A DNA stretch of 64,000 nt from JAKZVK01 sp965261065 (GTDB taxonomy: Bacteria > Acidobacteriota > Terriglobia > Bryobacterales > UBA6623): positions 1,488,001 through 1,552,000 of the forward strand of contig OZ253444.1 of assembly GCA_965261065.1 (NCBI GenBank), read 5' to 3'. Below, in pieces: positions 18,227 to 27,528 of the stretch (position 1 is its first letter; each line of letters begins with the position of its first letter). Below the pieces are notes generated by a model. It was not told the DNA's origin. It made no database searches and worked only from the letters and a program-made list of their open reading frames with translations. Position numbers and translations under genes: made by a program.

Positions 18227-21200
18227 ATGGTAGGCTGCCGATTCCGGCGCCGGGCGTGGTTCGGGCTGGTTCTGGGTCTCGCAGCCCTACCGGTTCTCAC
18301 GGCTCCCCTGCTCGGTCAGCTCGACTCACCCGACGTATCCTCCCAGCGCGGCTCCGCCGCGCACCTGCGGGCGGATAGCGGCGATTTGGACCTCCCAAAC
18401 GCGATCCGGAAGCATCCGCGCGTGATTATCCTGGCGCAGCAAAGCCGCCAGTCGCCGTCGCCGCTTGAAGGAACCCCCGACGAGCAGCAAGCACCAAAGA
18501 AGGCCCCGTCGCCCTTCGAGGACGTGCCCGACGCCACCGAAGAGCAAAAGAAGGCGCCCACACCTTTTGAGGACATCCCCGACGAAGCCGGCCAGCCCGC
18601 TCCCCGGAGGGCGCGAGACGATCTGATCGAAGACATCCAGTTCCGCGGCACGCGCCGCATTCCGCGCGCCGGCCTGCTGGCGCGGATCTTCGCGAAACCG
18701 GGCGACACGATCGACGAAGAGGTCTTGCGCCGCGACTTCATGGTGCTGTGGAACACCGGCTACTTCGACGACCTTCGGCTTGAGCTGGAAGAGGGCGACA
18801 CCGGCCGGATCGTACGCTTTGTCGCCACCGAGCGTCGCGTCGTGCGAAGCATCAAGTACGAAGGCCTTAAGTCCGCCACGGTTTCGGATGTTCTCGAGCG
18901 CTTCAAGGAGCGCGGGGTGGGCTTGAGCGTCGAGACCCGCTACGATCCCACCCGCGTCCAACGGGCGGTCGTGGTGCTGCGCGAACTGCTCGGGGAGCGT
19001 GGACGCCAGTACGCCAAGGTCGAGCCGCAGGTTTCGCAGATCCCTCCCTCCTCGGTCGAGGTGATCTTCAACGTCGAGGAAGGGCCTAAGGTCAAAGTCG
19101 GCAAGCTTAACGTGGAAGGCAATACGGTGCTCTCGGACAAAACCGTCCGCCGCGCCATGAAGCCGCTGCACCCGATGGGACTACCGCGCAGTATCCTCTT
19201 CGAAAAGATGTTCAAGAAAACCTTCGACATCAACAAGCTCGAAATGTCGAAGGAGATGGTTCGCAACGCCTACCAGGAGCGGGGCTATTTCAAGGCGACC
19301 GTCACCCGTCATGAACTCGACTCCCACGATGTGACCAGTCGAAAGCTGTTTCCGATACCCTTGATCTCCAAGGGGACGGGCAAGCAGACCGACGTCACGA
19401 TCTTTCTCGACGAGGGCCAGGAATACCGACTCGGCAAGCTGAGCTTCACTGACGTCGAGCTATTTCGGAGCCCCGTCGTCCTCGATCGTGTCTTTCAGAT
19501 GCAGCAGGGCGATGTCTTCAACATCAAGAATCTCCGCGACGGCATGGAGAACTTAAAGAAGCTCTACGGAGAGTTCGGCTACATCGACTTCGTGGGCGAG
19601 CCGAACTTCGAGTTTCGCGACAGCGACGATCCGCCGCGGATCGACCTCAACCTGTCGGTCGACGAGGGCAAGCAGTTCTTTGTCCGCCGCATCAACTTCG
19701 CCGGAAACAACAGCACGCGCGACAAGGTGATCCGTCGTGAGCTGCTGTTGGACGAAGGCGACATGTTCAACACGCGCCTGTGGGACCTGAGCATCCTCCG
19801 GCTCAATCAGCTCGGCTATTTCGAGCCCATCAGAGAAGAAGACGATGACTCGACCGACATTCGACGCGATACGCGTCAGGGAGTCGTCGATCTTACTCTC
19901 AACGTCAAGGAGCGCGGTAAGAATACCGTCAGTCTCAATGGCGGCGTCTCGGGCTTCGCGGGCAGCTTCATCGGTTTCGGCTACGCGACGAACAACTTCC
20001 TGGGTTTGGGCGAGACGCTTAGCTTCGACGCGCAGTTGGGCAGTCGCCAGCGGGCGCTGACCTTCGGCTTCACAGAACCATACCTGTTCGACCGCGCCAT
20101 CCAGACCGGGTTTACGGTCTTCACCAGCCGCTTCAACTTCAACCAAGGCCGCGAGGCGTCGATCTTTTCCGGCGCCAACTTGATCCCGCTGTTCAACCAG
20201 TTGGGCCAAGACAACTTCCTTGACTTCCGCCAGAACAGCACCGGCTTCACGACCTTCGCAAGCAAGCAGCTGAGAGGCAGCTTCAACCGTGTCAGCTTGA
20301 CGTACCGCCTTCAGCGGGACGATCTGACGACCTTCAGCCAGGCAGCCGAGAACCTCTTCCGTTTTCAGAACTTTCTGGGGGTCTCGGGCCCGAATTCACT
20401 CCAGGGCATCACGACAAGCGAGATCACCCCGGGATTCTTCCACAACACGGTCAACCACCCCATTACTCCAAGTGGCGGCAAGAGCATCTTCGCCAGCTTC
20501 GGCATCGCCGGCTTCGGGGGCAACACGAACTTCCTGGCTCCGACCGTCGAGGCGAAATACTTCAAGAAAGTGAACGCGCGCGGCCATGTGATCGGTATGC
20601 GCGCTCTGTTCTCGATGATCAGCGGCTTTGGGGGTAAGGTTCCTCCTCCTTTCCGACGAGCCTACATGGGCGGAGAGAACGACATTCGCGGATTCGAGAT
20701 CTTCGGCATCAGCCCAATGGTATGGATTCCGGATCAGGCGACCGTCCCGATCCTCAATGACAACGGGACCCCGCGCCAGCAGGTACTGATCATGGACGGC
20801 GTCGAGCGCAAGGTAAACCAGACCACCACCGTGCCCATTTATCGGCTGTCGTTTCCTGGCGGCGACACACGCATGGTGTACAACTTCGAGTACCGCATCC
20901 CACTGTTCGGCCCGGTTACCTTGGCTCCGTTCTTCGACTTCGGCTTCAACAAGATCTTACTCAAGAACCAGGTCCGGATGAACGCAGACCGCATCTCGGA
21001 ATTGAACGCTCTTTTTCCCCAGGTCGGGTTCGAGCGGCGGATCCAAGTGATTCCCGCAACCGAGAAGATGCGGGCCTCGACCGGTGTCGAGCTTCAGGTC
21101 ATGATGCCAGTCGTCCAGGCGCCCTTTCGGTTCTACTGGGCGTACAATCCACTGCGGGTCCAGACCTTCCTGCGGCCGCCCATCGTGGCCGACCGGTCGT

Positions 21201-21310
21201 TCTTTCCGAACCAGACATCCTTCGCGTCGGCCGTGACGCCCTTTGGAAGGGCGCTGCCTTTCTTCGAGAAACAGAAGACCTTCCGCTTCACTGTCAGCCG
21301 GACGTTCTAA
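18227..21310 (+). CDS. bamA: Outer membrane protein assembly factor BamA (Omp85)
   Basis: Inserts beta-barrel proteins into the outer membrane. A signal sequence (FGLVLGLAALPVLTAPLLG) is followed by a low-complexity linker with imperfect repeats of P-(S/T)-P-F-E-D, then POTRA domains from about residue 130 to 580 (IEDIQFRGTRRIPRAGLL, VKVGKLNVEGNTVLSDKTV, FVRRINFAGNNSTRDKVIRRELLL), and a C-terminal barrel to residue 1027. The terminal residue is Phe (FRFTVSRTF), the usual outer-membrane barrel signature. The first in-frame ATG is 18221; 18227 is equally possible. skp follows 78 bp downstream, the classical bamA-skp order. Confidence 0.93.
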   Translation: MVGCRFRRRAWFGLVLGLAALPVLTAPLLGQLDSPDVSSQRGSAAHLRADSGDLDLPNAIRKHPRVIILAQQSRQSPSPLEGTPDEQQAPKKAPSPFEDVPDATEEQKKAPTPFEDIPDEAGQPAPRRARDDLIEDIQFRGTRRIPRAGLLARIFAKPGDTIDEEVLRRDFMVLWNTGYFDDLRLELEEGDTGRIVRFVATERRVVRSIKYEGLKSATVSDVLERFKERGVGLSVETRYDPTRVQRAVVVLRELLGERGRQYAKVEPQVSQIPPSSVEVIFNVEEGPKVKVGKLNVEGNTVLSDKTVRRAMKPLHPMGLPRSILFEKMFKKTFDINKLEMSKEMVRNAYQERGYFKATVTRHELDSHDVTSRKLFPIPLISKGTGKQTDVTIFLDEGQEYRLGKLSFTDVELFRSPVVLDRVFQMQQGDVFNIKNLRDGMENLKKLYGEFGYIDFVGEPNFEFRDSDDPPRIDLNLSVDEGKQFFVRRINFAGNNSTRDKVIRRELLLDEGDMFNTRLWDLSILRLNQLGYFEPIREEDDDSTDIRRDTRQGVVDLTLNVKERGKNTVSLNGGVSGFAGSFIGFGYATNNFLGLGETLSFDAQLGSRQRALTFGFTEPYLFDRAIQTGFTVFTSRFNFNQGREASIFSGANLIPLFNQLGQDNFLDFRQNSTGFTTFASKQLRGSFNRVSLTYRLQRDDLTTFSQAAENLFRFQNFLGVSGPNSLQGITTSEITPGFFHNTVNHPITPSGGKSIFASFGIAGFGGNTNFLAPTVEAKYFKKVNARGHVIGMRALFSMISGFGGKVPPPFRRAYMGGENDIRGFEIFGISPMVWIPDQATVPILNDNGTPRQQVLIMDGVERKVNQTTTVPIYRLSFPGGDTRMVYNFEYRIPLFGPVTLAPFFDFGFNKILLKNQVRMNADRISELNALFPQVGFERRIQVIPATEKMRASTGVELQVMMPVVQAPFRFYWAYNPLRVQTFLRPPIVADRSFFPNQTSFASAVTPFGRALPFFEKQKTFRFTVSRTF

Positions 21311-21387
21311 CCCTTTCATTTCAAAGGATCACGACGTTGCTGTGCTAAGCTAGTACTAGTTTCGCTAGTCCCATCCTGGGGTTCTCC

Positions 21388-22032
21388 ATGCTTCGAAATC
21401 AGGTAGTACGTGCTTTTGTGTTGTGCAGTCTTATCGGCGGGGCGATCCCCGCGTACGGGCAGGCAACGGGTTTGCCGGCGACCGGCACGCAGGCGACCGG
21501 CGGCGGGGGCACCAGAATCGCCCTCATCAGCATTCAGGACGCCATTACCCGAACACAAGAAGGCCAGAAGCAGACGCAGGCGCTCCGGGCGAAGTACAAG
21601 CCTCGGGAAGATGACGTGAAGGCCAAGCAGGGGGAGATCGCCAGTCTCCGCGAGCAGCTCAACCGCGGCCAGAACACGATGAGCGACGAGGCCAAGCGCA
21701 AGCTACTGCGCGAGATCCAGACCAACGAGCGCCAGTTGAAGCGCGCAGCCGAAGACGCCGAAAGCGAGTTTCAGCAGGAGTTCCGCCAGTTCCAGCAGGA
21801 GATCTTCGGAAAACTCCGCCAGGTCATTCGCCAGTACATGACCGACAAGGGCTACTCGCTCGTGCTCGACATTTCCAACCCGCAGACGCCGGTGGTCGAC
21901 GCGTCGAACGAGTTGCTCATCACCAACGACATCATCCAGCTCTACGACCAGAAGAACCCGGTCAAAGGTGCCGCCGCGGCAGAGTCTTCTTCCGCCGCCC
22001 CGGCCACACCAGCTACTGCGGCCACACCGTAA
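21388..22032 (+). CDS. skp: OmpH/Skp family periplasmic chaperone
   Basis: Holds unfolded outer-membrane proteins during transit through the periplasm. A 214-residue protein with signal peptide (VVRAFVLCSLIGGAIPAYGQA), beta-strand IALISIQDAI, then a long coiled-coil rich in Lys/Glu/Gln (residues about 60-150) and the return strand YSLVLDISNPQTPVVDASNELLITNDIIQLYD. An Ala/Thr/Pro tail ends the protein. Position directly after bamA supports the role. Confidence 0.88.
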   Translation: MLRNQVVRAFVLCSLIGGAIPAYGQATGLPATGTQATGGGGTRIALISIQDAITRTQEGQKQTQALRAKYKPREDDVKAKQGEIASLREQLNRGQNTMSDEAKRKLLREIQTNERQLKRAAEDAESEFQQEFRQFQQEIFGKLRQVIRQYMTDKGYSLVLDISNPQTPVVDASNELLITNDIIQLYDQKNPVKGAAAAESSSAAPATPATAATP

Positions 22033-22081
22033 CTGCGGGCGCAGCACACGCTAGCTCGATCGGGCCGCCTCTGCCACTGGG

Positions 22082-22546
22082 CTAGTAATACCCTCTGAGC
22101 ACCCACTCCGCCACCGCGCAGGGCTTTTCCCCGCCCTCGCGCTCGATCGTACTCTTCCAAACCATTTCCATTCCGTTGGGAAGCTCCCGGAATTCCGCTA
22201 GCCGGAATCTTCCCCTAATTCTGCATCCCGCCGGCGCCGGCGCCGGGAAGCGCACGCGGTTGAGCCCGTAGTTGATCATCCTCTGGAAGCCGCCTTCCAC
22301 CGTCACCGCGTCTTTGAACAGAGTGGATAGCAGCGAGAGCGTCAAGAAACCGTGCGCGATCGTGGTGCCATATGGCGACTCACGCTCGGCGCGTTCGCGA
22401 TCCAAATGGATCCATTGATCATCACCACTGACGTCGGCGAAACGGTCGATGCGCTCCTGGGACATCTCGATCCAGTCACTGACGCCGACCTCCTGACCCT
22501 GGATGGCTCGCAGCCCCTCGAGCGTTGCGTTCACCGTATGTGCCAT
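22082..22546 (-). CDS. MaoC-like dehydratase (hot-dog fold)
   Basis: A 154-residue enoyl-CoA hydratase-type protein. The MaoC signature is clear: FADVSGDDQWIHLD (catalytic Asp/His) followed by GTTIAHGFLTLSLLSTL. The single hot-dog domain covers the whole chain, as in short MaoC-like hydratases. ATG at 22546 is preceded by AAGGAG; the longer frame to 22618 lacks such a site. Convergent with skp; substrate unknown. Confidence 0.88.
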   Translation of the reverse strand: MAHTVNATLEGLRAIQGQEVGVSDWIEMSQERIDRFADVSGDDQWIHLDRERAERESPYGTTIAHGFLTLSLLSTLFKDAVTVEGGFQRMINYGLNRVRFPAPAPAGCRIRGRFRLAEFRELPNGMEMVWKSTIEREGGEKPCAVAEWVLRGYY

Positions 22547-22723
22547 GGCCGGCAGCTCCTTCGAAAGCTCAAGATATCCTGGCGGCGGCGCCCGGCGCCG
22601 TGCGGACGGACGCGGCACGGTCTACCGACCCGCCATGCTCGCGCTGGGGTAGGCCCAGGTAGACATGGTGTAACCTGATCCATAGTGCGCTCACATCGTA
22701 GAACAGGCGGGCGCGCCGCCAGA

Positions 22724-23317
22724 ATGCGAACAGGAAAGCAACCGGCGCTGCCGTGCTTGTTGTTGGCGTGTCTTTCGCTGCCAGCTGCCGCGGCCGAACC
22801 CGGCAGGCCCGCCCTACAATCGGTCGACGGCGCCGTTCACGGCTCACTCGGCGACGGCAAACAGGCGGCCCGCCTCCTGTTCTTCGTCACCACCGACTGC
22901 CCGATTTCGAACCAATTCGCTCCGGAGATGAATCGCATCTGCGATGAATACAAAAGTCGAGACGTCGGCTGCTACCTCGTGTACGTCGATCCGCATCTCA
23001 CCGCAGCAGACGTAAACAAGCATCGCAAGGACTTCAGCCACACGTGCTGCCCGGCGATTCTCGACGCCAAACACGAACTGGTCGACGCGGCCCGCGCCGC
23101 GGTCACTCCCGAAGCCGCCGTCTTTTCGCGCCAAGGCGAGTTGGCCTACCTCGGCCGCATCAACAACTGGTATGAGGGCTTCGGCCGGCGACGGAGCGTG
23201 ATCACGAAACACGACCTGCGGGACGCGCTCGACCGGGTCTTGGCCGGCAAGCCCGTCGAACCGCAACGCACCGAAGCAATCGGCTGCTTCATCTCAAAGG
23301 TGGGCGTTTCCCACTAA
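22724..23317 (+). CDS. Exported thioredoxin-fold (redoxin) protein
   Basis: A 197-residue protein with a signal peptide (LPCLLLACLSLPAAAAE). The redoxin-type site is TTDCPISNQFAPEMNRI, giving one active-site Cys followed by Pro. Later come FSHTCCPAILDA, TPEAAVFSRQGELAYLGRIN and the C-terminal TEAIGCFI typical of a family of secreted redoxins. A peroxidatic or disulfide role in the periplasm is likely but not proven. ATG at 22724 selected for the signal peptide. Confidence 0.75.
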   Translation: MRTGKQPALPCLLLACLSLPAAAAEPGRPALQSVDGAVHGSLGDGKQAARLLFFVTTDCPISNQFAPEMNRICDEYKSRDVGCYLVYVDPHLTAADVNKHRKDFSHTCCPAILDAKHELVDAARAAVTPEAAVFSRQGELAYLGRINNWYEGFGRRRSVITKHDLRDALDRVLAGKPVEPQRTEAIGCFISKVGVSH

Positions 23318-23369
23318 CCAGCCAAGGGCTGAGACCCTGATATCTCCAGCGGAGGCGGCGAACCGAAAA

Positions 23370-23450
23370 GTAGGGGCACAGCATGCTGTGCCCGTGTTCG
23401 GGTCAAGTCATCCGTTCGAAGCCGCTGGGCACGGCATGCCGTGCCCCTAC
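23370..23450. repeat. Intergenic palindromic repeat, GTAGGGGCAC type (copy A)
   Basis: Two short palindromes, one containing GGGCACAGCATGCTGTGCCC and one GGGCACGGCATGCCGTGCCC, bracket a variable centre; the ends are GTAGGGGCAC and GTGCCCCTAC. A close relative is at 26549-26624. The CTAC at its right end supplies the TAG stop of lysA (23447-23449 as complement). Confidence 0.85.
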
Positions 23451-24739
23451 ATTGTCGGATGCCTACCCCCGGTTCGCTCGCCGCGAATCAGATCCTCGTA
23501 GCTCTCGCGTTCACGAATCGACTCCGCCTGAGCACCTTTCACCAACACCTCAGGCGGTCGCGGTCGCGAATTGTAGTTCGACGCCTGTACGAACCCGTAC
23601 GCCCCAGCCGTGCACACCGCCAGTAGCTCACCGGCCTCGACTTCAGCCATCTCCCGGTCCCGCGCCAGGAAGTCGCCCGTTTCGCACACCGGCCCGACGA
23701 TGTCCGCGGTGACCGTCTTTCTCTCACTTCGCGCGACCGGCAGGATCTCGTGATACGACTCATAGAGCGACGGGCGAATCAGGTCGTTCATCGCCGCGTC
23801 CGTCACGACGAACTCCTTACTCTGCCCCAGCTTACGGTAGAGCACCCGCGCCAGCAGCACGCCCGCCTGCGCGACGATCGAGCGGCCCGGCTCGATCATC
23901 AGCCGCAGGCCCTTGCCGTCGAGCGCCGTCATGAGCGCCCAAGCATAGTCCTCGATCGACGGCGGGTCCTGCGTCTCGTCGTACGCCACGCCCAGGCCAC
24001 CTCCCAGGTCGAGTTGCCGAATCGAGAGCCCCGCCTCACGCAACCGCTCCGTGATGCCGATAAGCGTTTCGAGCGCCTCGACGAACACTCCGGTGTCAAA
24101 GATCTGTGACCCGATGTGGCAACTGATTCCTTCGAGCCGCAGGTGCGGCAACGAGGCATGGTCCCGGTAGATACGCTCCGCGTCAGCGAGAGCGATGCCG
24201 AACTTGTGGTCCCGCAGCCCGGTCGCGATGTACGGGTGTGTCTCCGCGTTGATGTCCGGATTGACACGCAGCGCCACGACCGGCCTCGCCCCCAGCCGCC
24301 CCGCCATCTCGTTCAGCAGGAGCACTTCGTCTTCTGACTCGCAGTTGAAGCAGCCTACTTTTGATCGCAGCGCGTAGTCCATCTCCTCGACCGTCTTACC
24401 CACGCCTGAGAAGACGACCTTCGACGGATCCCCGCCCGCCGCGAGCACGCGAAACAGCTCCCCGCCCGACACGATGTCGAATCCCGCACCCTCTCGGACC
24501 AGCAGTGCCAGCACGCCCAGCGACCCGTTCGCCTTGACCGAGTAGTGCACCTCATGATCGATGGTCCGCAGCGCCTGGGTGTAGGCGCGATAATTCCCAA
24601 CGATCGACTGCGCCGAATAGACGTAGCACGGCGTCCCGAACCGCTCGGCGATCTGTTCCAGAGGGGTCTCTTCGCAGTGCAGCTGGTCTTGCCGGTACTC
24701 GAACCCGAGGGTCGGCATCGCAATCGTCGAGTCGGACAT
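23447..24739 (-). CDS. lysA: Diaminopimelate decarboxylase
   Basis: Last step of lysine synthesis: PLP-dependent decarboxylation of meso-diaminopimelate. The 430-residue alanine-racemase-type barrel is complete: PLP Lys in HYSVKANGSLG, phosphate-binding LDLGGGLGVAY and EPGRSIVAQAG, and catalytic Cys in GPVCETGDFLA. ATG at 24715 (MPTLGFEYRQ) is an alternative start. The stop codon is provided by an intergenic palindromic repeat. Confidence 0.93.
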   Translation of the reverse strand: MSDSTIAMPTLGFEYRQDQLHCEETPLEQIAERFGTPCYVYSAQSIVGNYRAYTQALRTIDHEVHYSVKANGSLGVLALLVREGAGFDIVSGGELFRVLAAGGDPSKVVFSGVGKTVEEMDYALRSKVGCFNCESEDEVLLLNEMAGRLGARPVVALRVNPDINAETHPYIATGLRDHKFGIALADAERIYRDHASLPHLRLEGISCHIGSQIFDTGVFVEALETLIGITERLREAGLSIRQLDLGGGLGVAYDETQDPPSIEDYAWALMTALDGKGLRLMIEPGRSIVAQAGVLLARVLYRKLGQSKEFVVTDAAMNDLIRPSLYESYHEILPVARSERKTVTADIVGPVCETGDFLARDREMAEVEAGELLAVCTAGAYGFVQASNYNSRPRPPEVLVKGAQAESIRERESYEDLIRGERTGGRHPTM

Positions 24740-24751
24740 GGTTCGCGGGCC

Positions 24752-26500
24752 TTACGCGGTAATCTTGAGCGCGATCACCGTGCGGTCATCCTCTTGCCGC
24801 GCGCCGGAAGAAAACGCCTTCACGTCGTCGAAGATCGCCTGCACCAACTCCCCTGCAGACGCGCCGGGATGTCCGCGCACCACCTCGATCAACCGCGTTT
24901 CATCATACTCCGAGCCCGAGGCCTGGCGCGTCTCGGTGATGCCGTCGGAGACGAGAATCACAACGTCCCCGGGCTCGAGATCGAGAGTGACGGCTTCGTA
25001 ACTGGTACCCTCGAGCAGCCCCAGCGGGACGCCCTCCGCCGCCACGCGGTCCACCTGCCCGTTGCGCCGAACGATTGGTCGCGGCTGGCCGGCATTCGCA
25101 ACCACCAGGCGTCGCTCGCGGGGGTGCCACTGGGCGAACAGGGCGGTCAGGTAGCGTGCCTCGACCCGCCTCGCCAGCAGCGCCTCATTGAGCTTCTTGA
25201 GCAGTACGGTAGACCGGCTGTTGGGCTTCACCAGGTTCCGCAGCAAACCGCTAGCCAGCGCTGCGTATAACGCCGCCGCCGCGCCCTTGCCGCTGACGTC
25301 GCCGATGACGATGTCGAGATGATCTCCAGGGAACGGGAAGAAGTCGTACAGATCCCCCGTCACCTCCGTGGCCGCATCGTTCCGCACGGCGATCTCGATG
25401 CCCTCGAACTCCGGCTCCGCCGAGGAGAGCAAGTGCTGCTGCAAAGTCCGTGCCGCCGTTAAGTCGCTTTCGAGGCGCACCTTGTTGCGCTCGACCTCTT
25501 CGTAGAGCCGTGCGTTCTCAATGGCGGCGGCCACCGTGGGAGCCAGCAGCATCAGCGTGCGCTGATGTTCCGCGGTGAAGGCCCCGACCGTTTCGCACTC
25601 GAGGTCGATCACGCCGATGACCTCGTCCTTGATCATCAGGGGCACCGCGACCTCGGATCGAATCGCCTCGATAGCGGCCACGTAGCGCGCGTCCTGGCTG
25701 GTATCCCGCACCAGCACAGGCTGCTTCGTGAGGGCCGCGGCGCCGACGATGCCCTGGCCGAGCTTCAGCGTTTCCCACTGGATGCGCTCGTCATAGCGCA
25801 CGCCAAAGTAGTGTTTGAGCACGTCGCCGCCTTCTTCGAGCAGCAGAATGCTGAACGCGTCGTAGGGAATGATCGTCCTCACCAACCCCGAGATCTTCTT
25901 GAGCAACTCGTCAAGATTCAGGATGCGGTTGAACTGTTGCGCGATCTCCGACAGCGTGCGCAGCGTCCGGTTCTGCCTGAGCGTGGCGCGGTAGAGTTGC
26001 GCCGCATCGATGGCCAAAGAAAAGCGCGAGCCGATCAACTCCAGCAGTTTGCGCTCGTTGTCGCCGAACGCGTTCGGCTCGGGCGCTTGCACGTCGATCA
26101 CGCCCACCAACTTGCCGCGCGCCATCAGCGGCACAGCGATCTCCGAGCGCACGTCTTCAATCGCTTCCACGTAGCGGGGGTCGTCGCGGACATCGTTGGC
26201 GATCACCGTCTGCATCTCGGCGCCGGCCGCCCCGGTGATGCCTTCCCCGATCTTGATGCGCATGTTGCGGACAACGTCGTCGCTATAACCCGAAGCGAAC
26301 TGAATCCGCAGCGTACTCTCGCCGCTCTTGAGCAAGACAGCGACCAACTGGTACTCGACCACCTTGCGAATCAGCGCGACCAACTCGCTCAATAGGCTGT
26401 CGAGGTCGAGCGAGTGGCCCGCGACGATCTCCGACGCCTCGACGAGAATCGCCAGCGACTCATCGGTTTGCTGTCCGCGACTGAGAGATGTTGCTTGCAT
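24752..26500 (-). CDS. GAF-GAF-SpoIIE (PP2C) serine phosphatase, RsbU-like
   Basis: A 582-residue cytosolic regulator. Two GAF domains (about residues 20-165 and 185-345) contain the repeated pattern IAVPLMARGKLVGVIDVQ / VAVPLMIKDEVIGVIDLE. A short helical linker leads to a SpoIIE-type PP2C domain with metal-binding Asp residues in TGDLYDFFPFPGDHLDIVIGDVSGKG and LVSDGITE. Such proteins dephosphorylate anti-sigma antagonists in partner-switching systems; no partner gene is adjacent. The ATG at 26500 (MQATSLSRGQ) is chosen; the frame extends upstream only through a palindromic repeat. Confidence 0.88.
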   Translation of the reverse strand: MQATSLSRGQQTDESLAILVEASEIVAGHSLDLDSLLSELVALIRKVVEYQLVAVLLKSGESTLRIQFASGYSDDVVRNMRIKIGEGITGAAGAEMQTVIANDVRDDPRYVEAIEDVRSEIAVPLMARGKLVGVIDVQAPEPNAFGDNERKLLELIGSRFSLAIDAAQLYRATLRQNRTLRTLSEIAQQFNRILNLDELLKKISGLVRTIIPYDAFSILLLEEGGDVLKHYFGVRYDERIQWETLKLGQGIVGAAALTKQPVLVRDTSQDARYVAAIEAIRSEVAVPLMIKDEVIGVIDLECETVGAFTAEHQRTLMLLAPTVAAAIENARLYEEVERNKVRLESDLTAARTLQQHLLSSAEPEFEGIEIAVRNDAATEVTGDLYDFFPFPGDHLDIVIGDVSGKGAAAALYAALASGLLRNLVKPNSRSTVLLKKLNEALLARRVEARYLTALFAQWHPRERRLVVANAGQPRPIVRRNGQVDRVAAEGVPLGLLEGTSYEAVTLDLEPGDVVILVSDGITETRQASGSEYDETRLIEVVRGHPGASAGELVQAIFDDVKAFSSGARQEDDRTVIALKITA

Positions 26501-26548
26501 GACCAGGGCTACGCCCTTACTATTCCAACGGAACCGGCGGACCGCAAA

Positions 26549-26624
26549 GTAGGGGCACAGCATGCTGTGCCCGTGTTCGGGTCGCCTCGTCCGAGTCGCC
26601 GGGCACGGCATGCCGTGCCCCTAC
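26549..26624. repeat. Intergenic palindromic repeat, GTAGGGGCAC type (copy B)
   Basis: Same architecture as 23370-23450, in the same orientation, between the phosphatase gene start and the deoC stop. The central spacer differs slightly in length and sequence. Non-coding REP-like element. Confidence 0.85.
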
Positions 26625-26647
26625 TTTGTCGATTGCGCGGCTTCCGG

Positions 26648-27496
26648 CTAGCCGGCCGCGACAACCTGCTCCAAAATCTCCACCCCGGCACTCGCCCCGA
26701 TCCGCGTCGCGCCCGCCCGCATCATCTCCTCCAACCGTGCATGCGTCCGGATGCCGCCCGCCGCCTTGATCCCCATCTCCCCGCCAACGAGCCGGTGCAA
26801 CAGCGCGACATCCTCCGGCTTCGCCCCGCCAGGACCGAACCCGGTCGACGTCTTTACGAAATCCGCCCCCGCCAGCCGCGCCAGCACCGCGCCCTGGATC
26901 TTCTGCGTTTCATCGAGGCACGCCATCTCGAGGATCACCTTCAACTTCGCTCCCGCCTGGCGAGTCAACTCGGCCAGCGAGCGAATCTCGGTGTACACCG
27001 AATCCAGCCGGCCCGACCGCAGAGCGCCGATGTTGAGGACCATATCCAACTCGTCGGCGCCCAGCTTCAGCGCCTGCTCCGCCTCGACGCATTTCACCGG
27101 CACTGTGTTCGCACCGTGCGGGAAGGCGATCACGGCGCACACCTTCGCATCCGCGCCGGCGAGTTCCCGCACCGCCAATCCCACACGGCACGGATGAACG
27201 CACACCGACCAGAACCCGTATTGCCACGCCTCCCGGCACAGCTCGACCACGTCACCGTCGGAAGCATCCGGCGCCAGCAGCGTATGGTCGATCAGCCTGG
27301 CGATGCCTTCCTTCGGGGCAACCCAATCGGCGCAGGCCCCGCCGGCCGGCTCCGCTGCGCGAGCGTTGCCGACAGGAGTGCTACAAGCACCACAGCGAGA
27401 CTCAACGGGGCCAGGCGCACTTCCATTACGGCCAAGCCGAGCCGAAGCGGTCTCGGCGACATCCCGCGCCAGCCGGACGATCTCCTCCCGCGTCAT
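26648..27496 (-). CDS. deoC: Deoxyribose-phosphate aldolase
   Basis: Cleaves 2-deoxyribose 5-phosphate to glyceraldehyde 3-phosphate and acetaldehyde in deoxynucleoside catabolism. The TIM barrel is complete: LIDHTLLAPDAS, ELDMVLNIGALRSG and the Schiff-base Lys in DFVKTSTGFGPGGA, ending GIRTHARLEEMMRAGATRIG. At 282 residues it is longer than the usual 220-260 because of an N-terminal extension (residues about 1-60) with a Cys/Ala/Gly-rich stretch (SRCGACSTPVGNARAAEP) of unknown use. Confidence 0.92.
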   Translation of the reverse strand: MTREEIVRLARDVAETASARLGRNGSAPGPVESRCGACSTPVGNARAAEPAGGACADWVAPKEGIARLIDHTLLAPDASDGDVVELCREAWQYGFWSVCVHPCRVGLAVRELAGADAKVCAVIAFPHGANTVPVKCVEAEQALKLGADELDMVLNIGALRSGRLDSVYTEIRSLAELTRQAGAKLKVILEMACLDETQKIQGAVLARLAGADFVKTSTGFGPGGAKPEDVALLHRLVGGEMGIKAAGGIRTHARLEEMMRAGATRIGASAGVEILEQVVAAG

Positions 27497-27528
27497 CGAT
27501 CCAATCAGTTACTCCGGGGGATAGTGTT

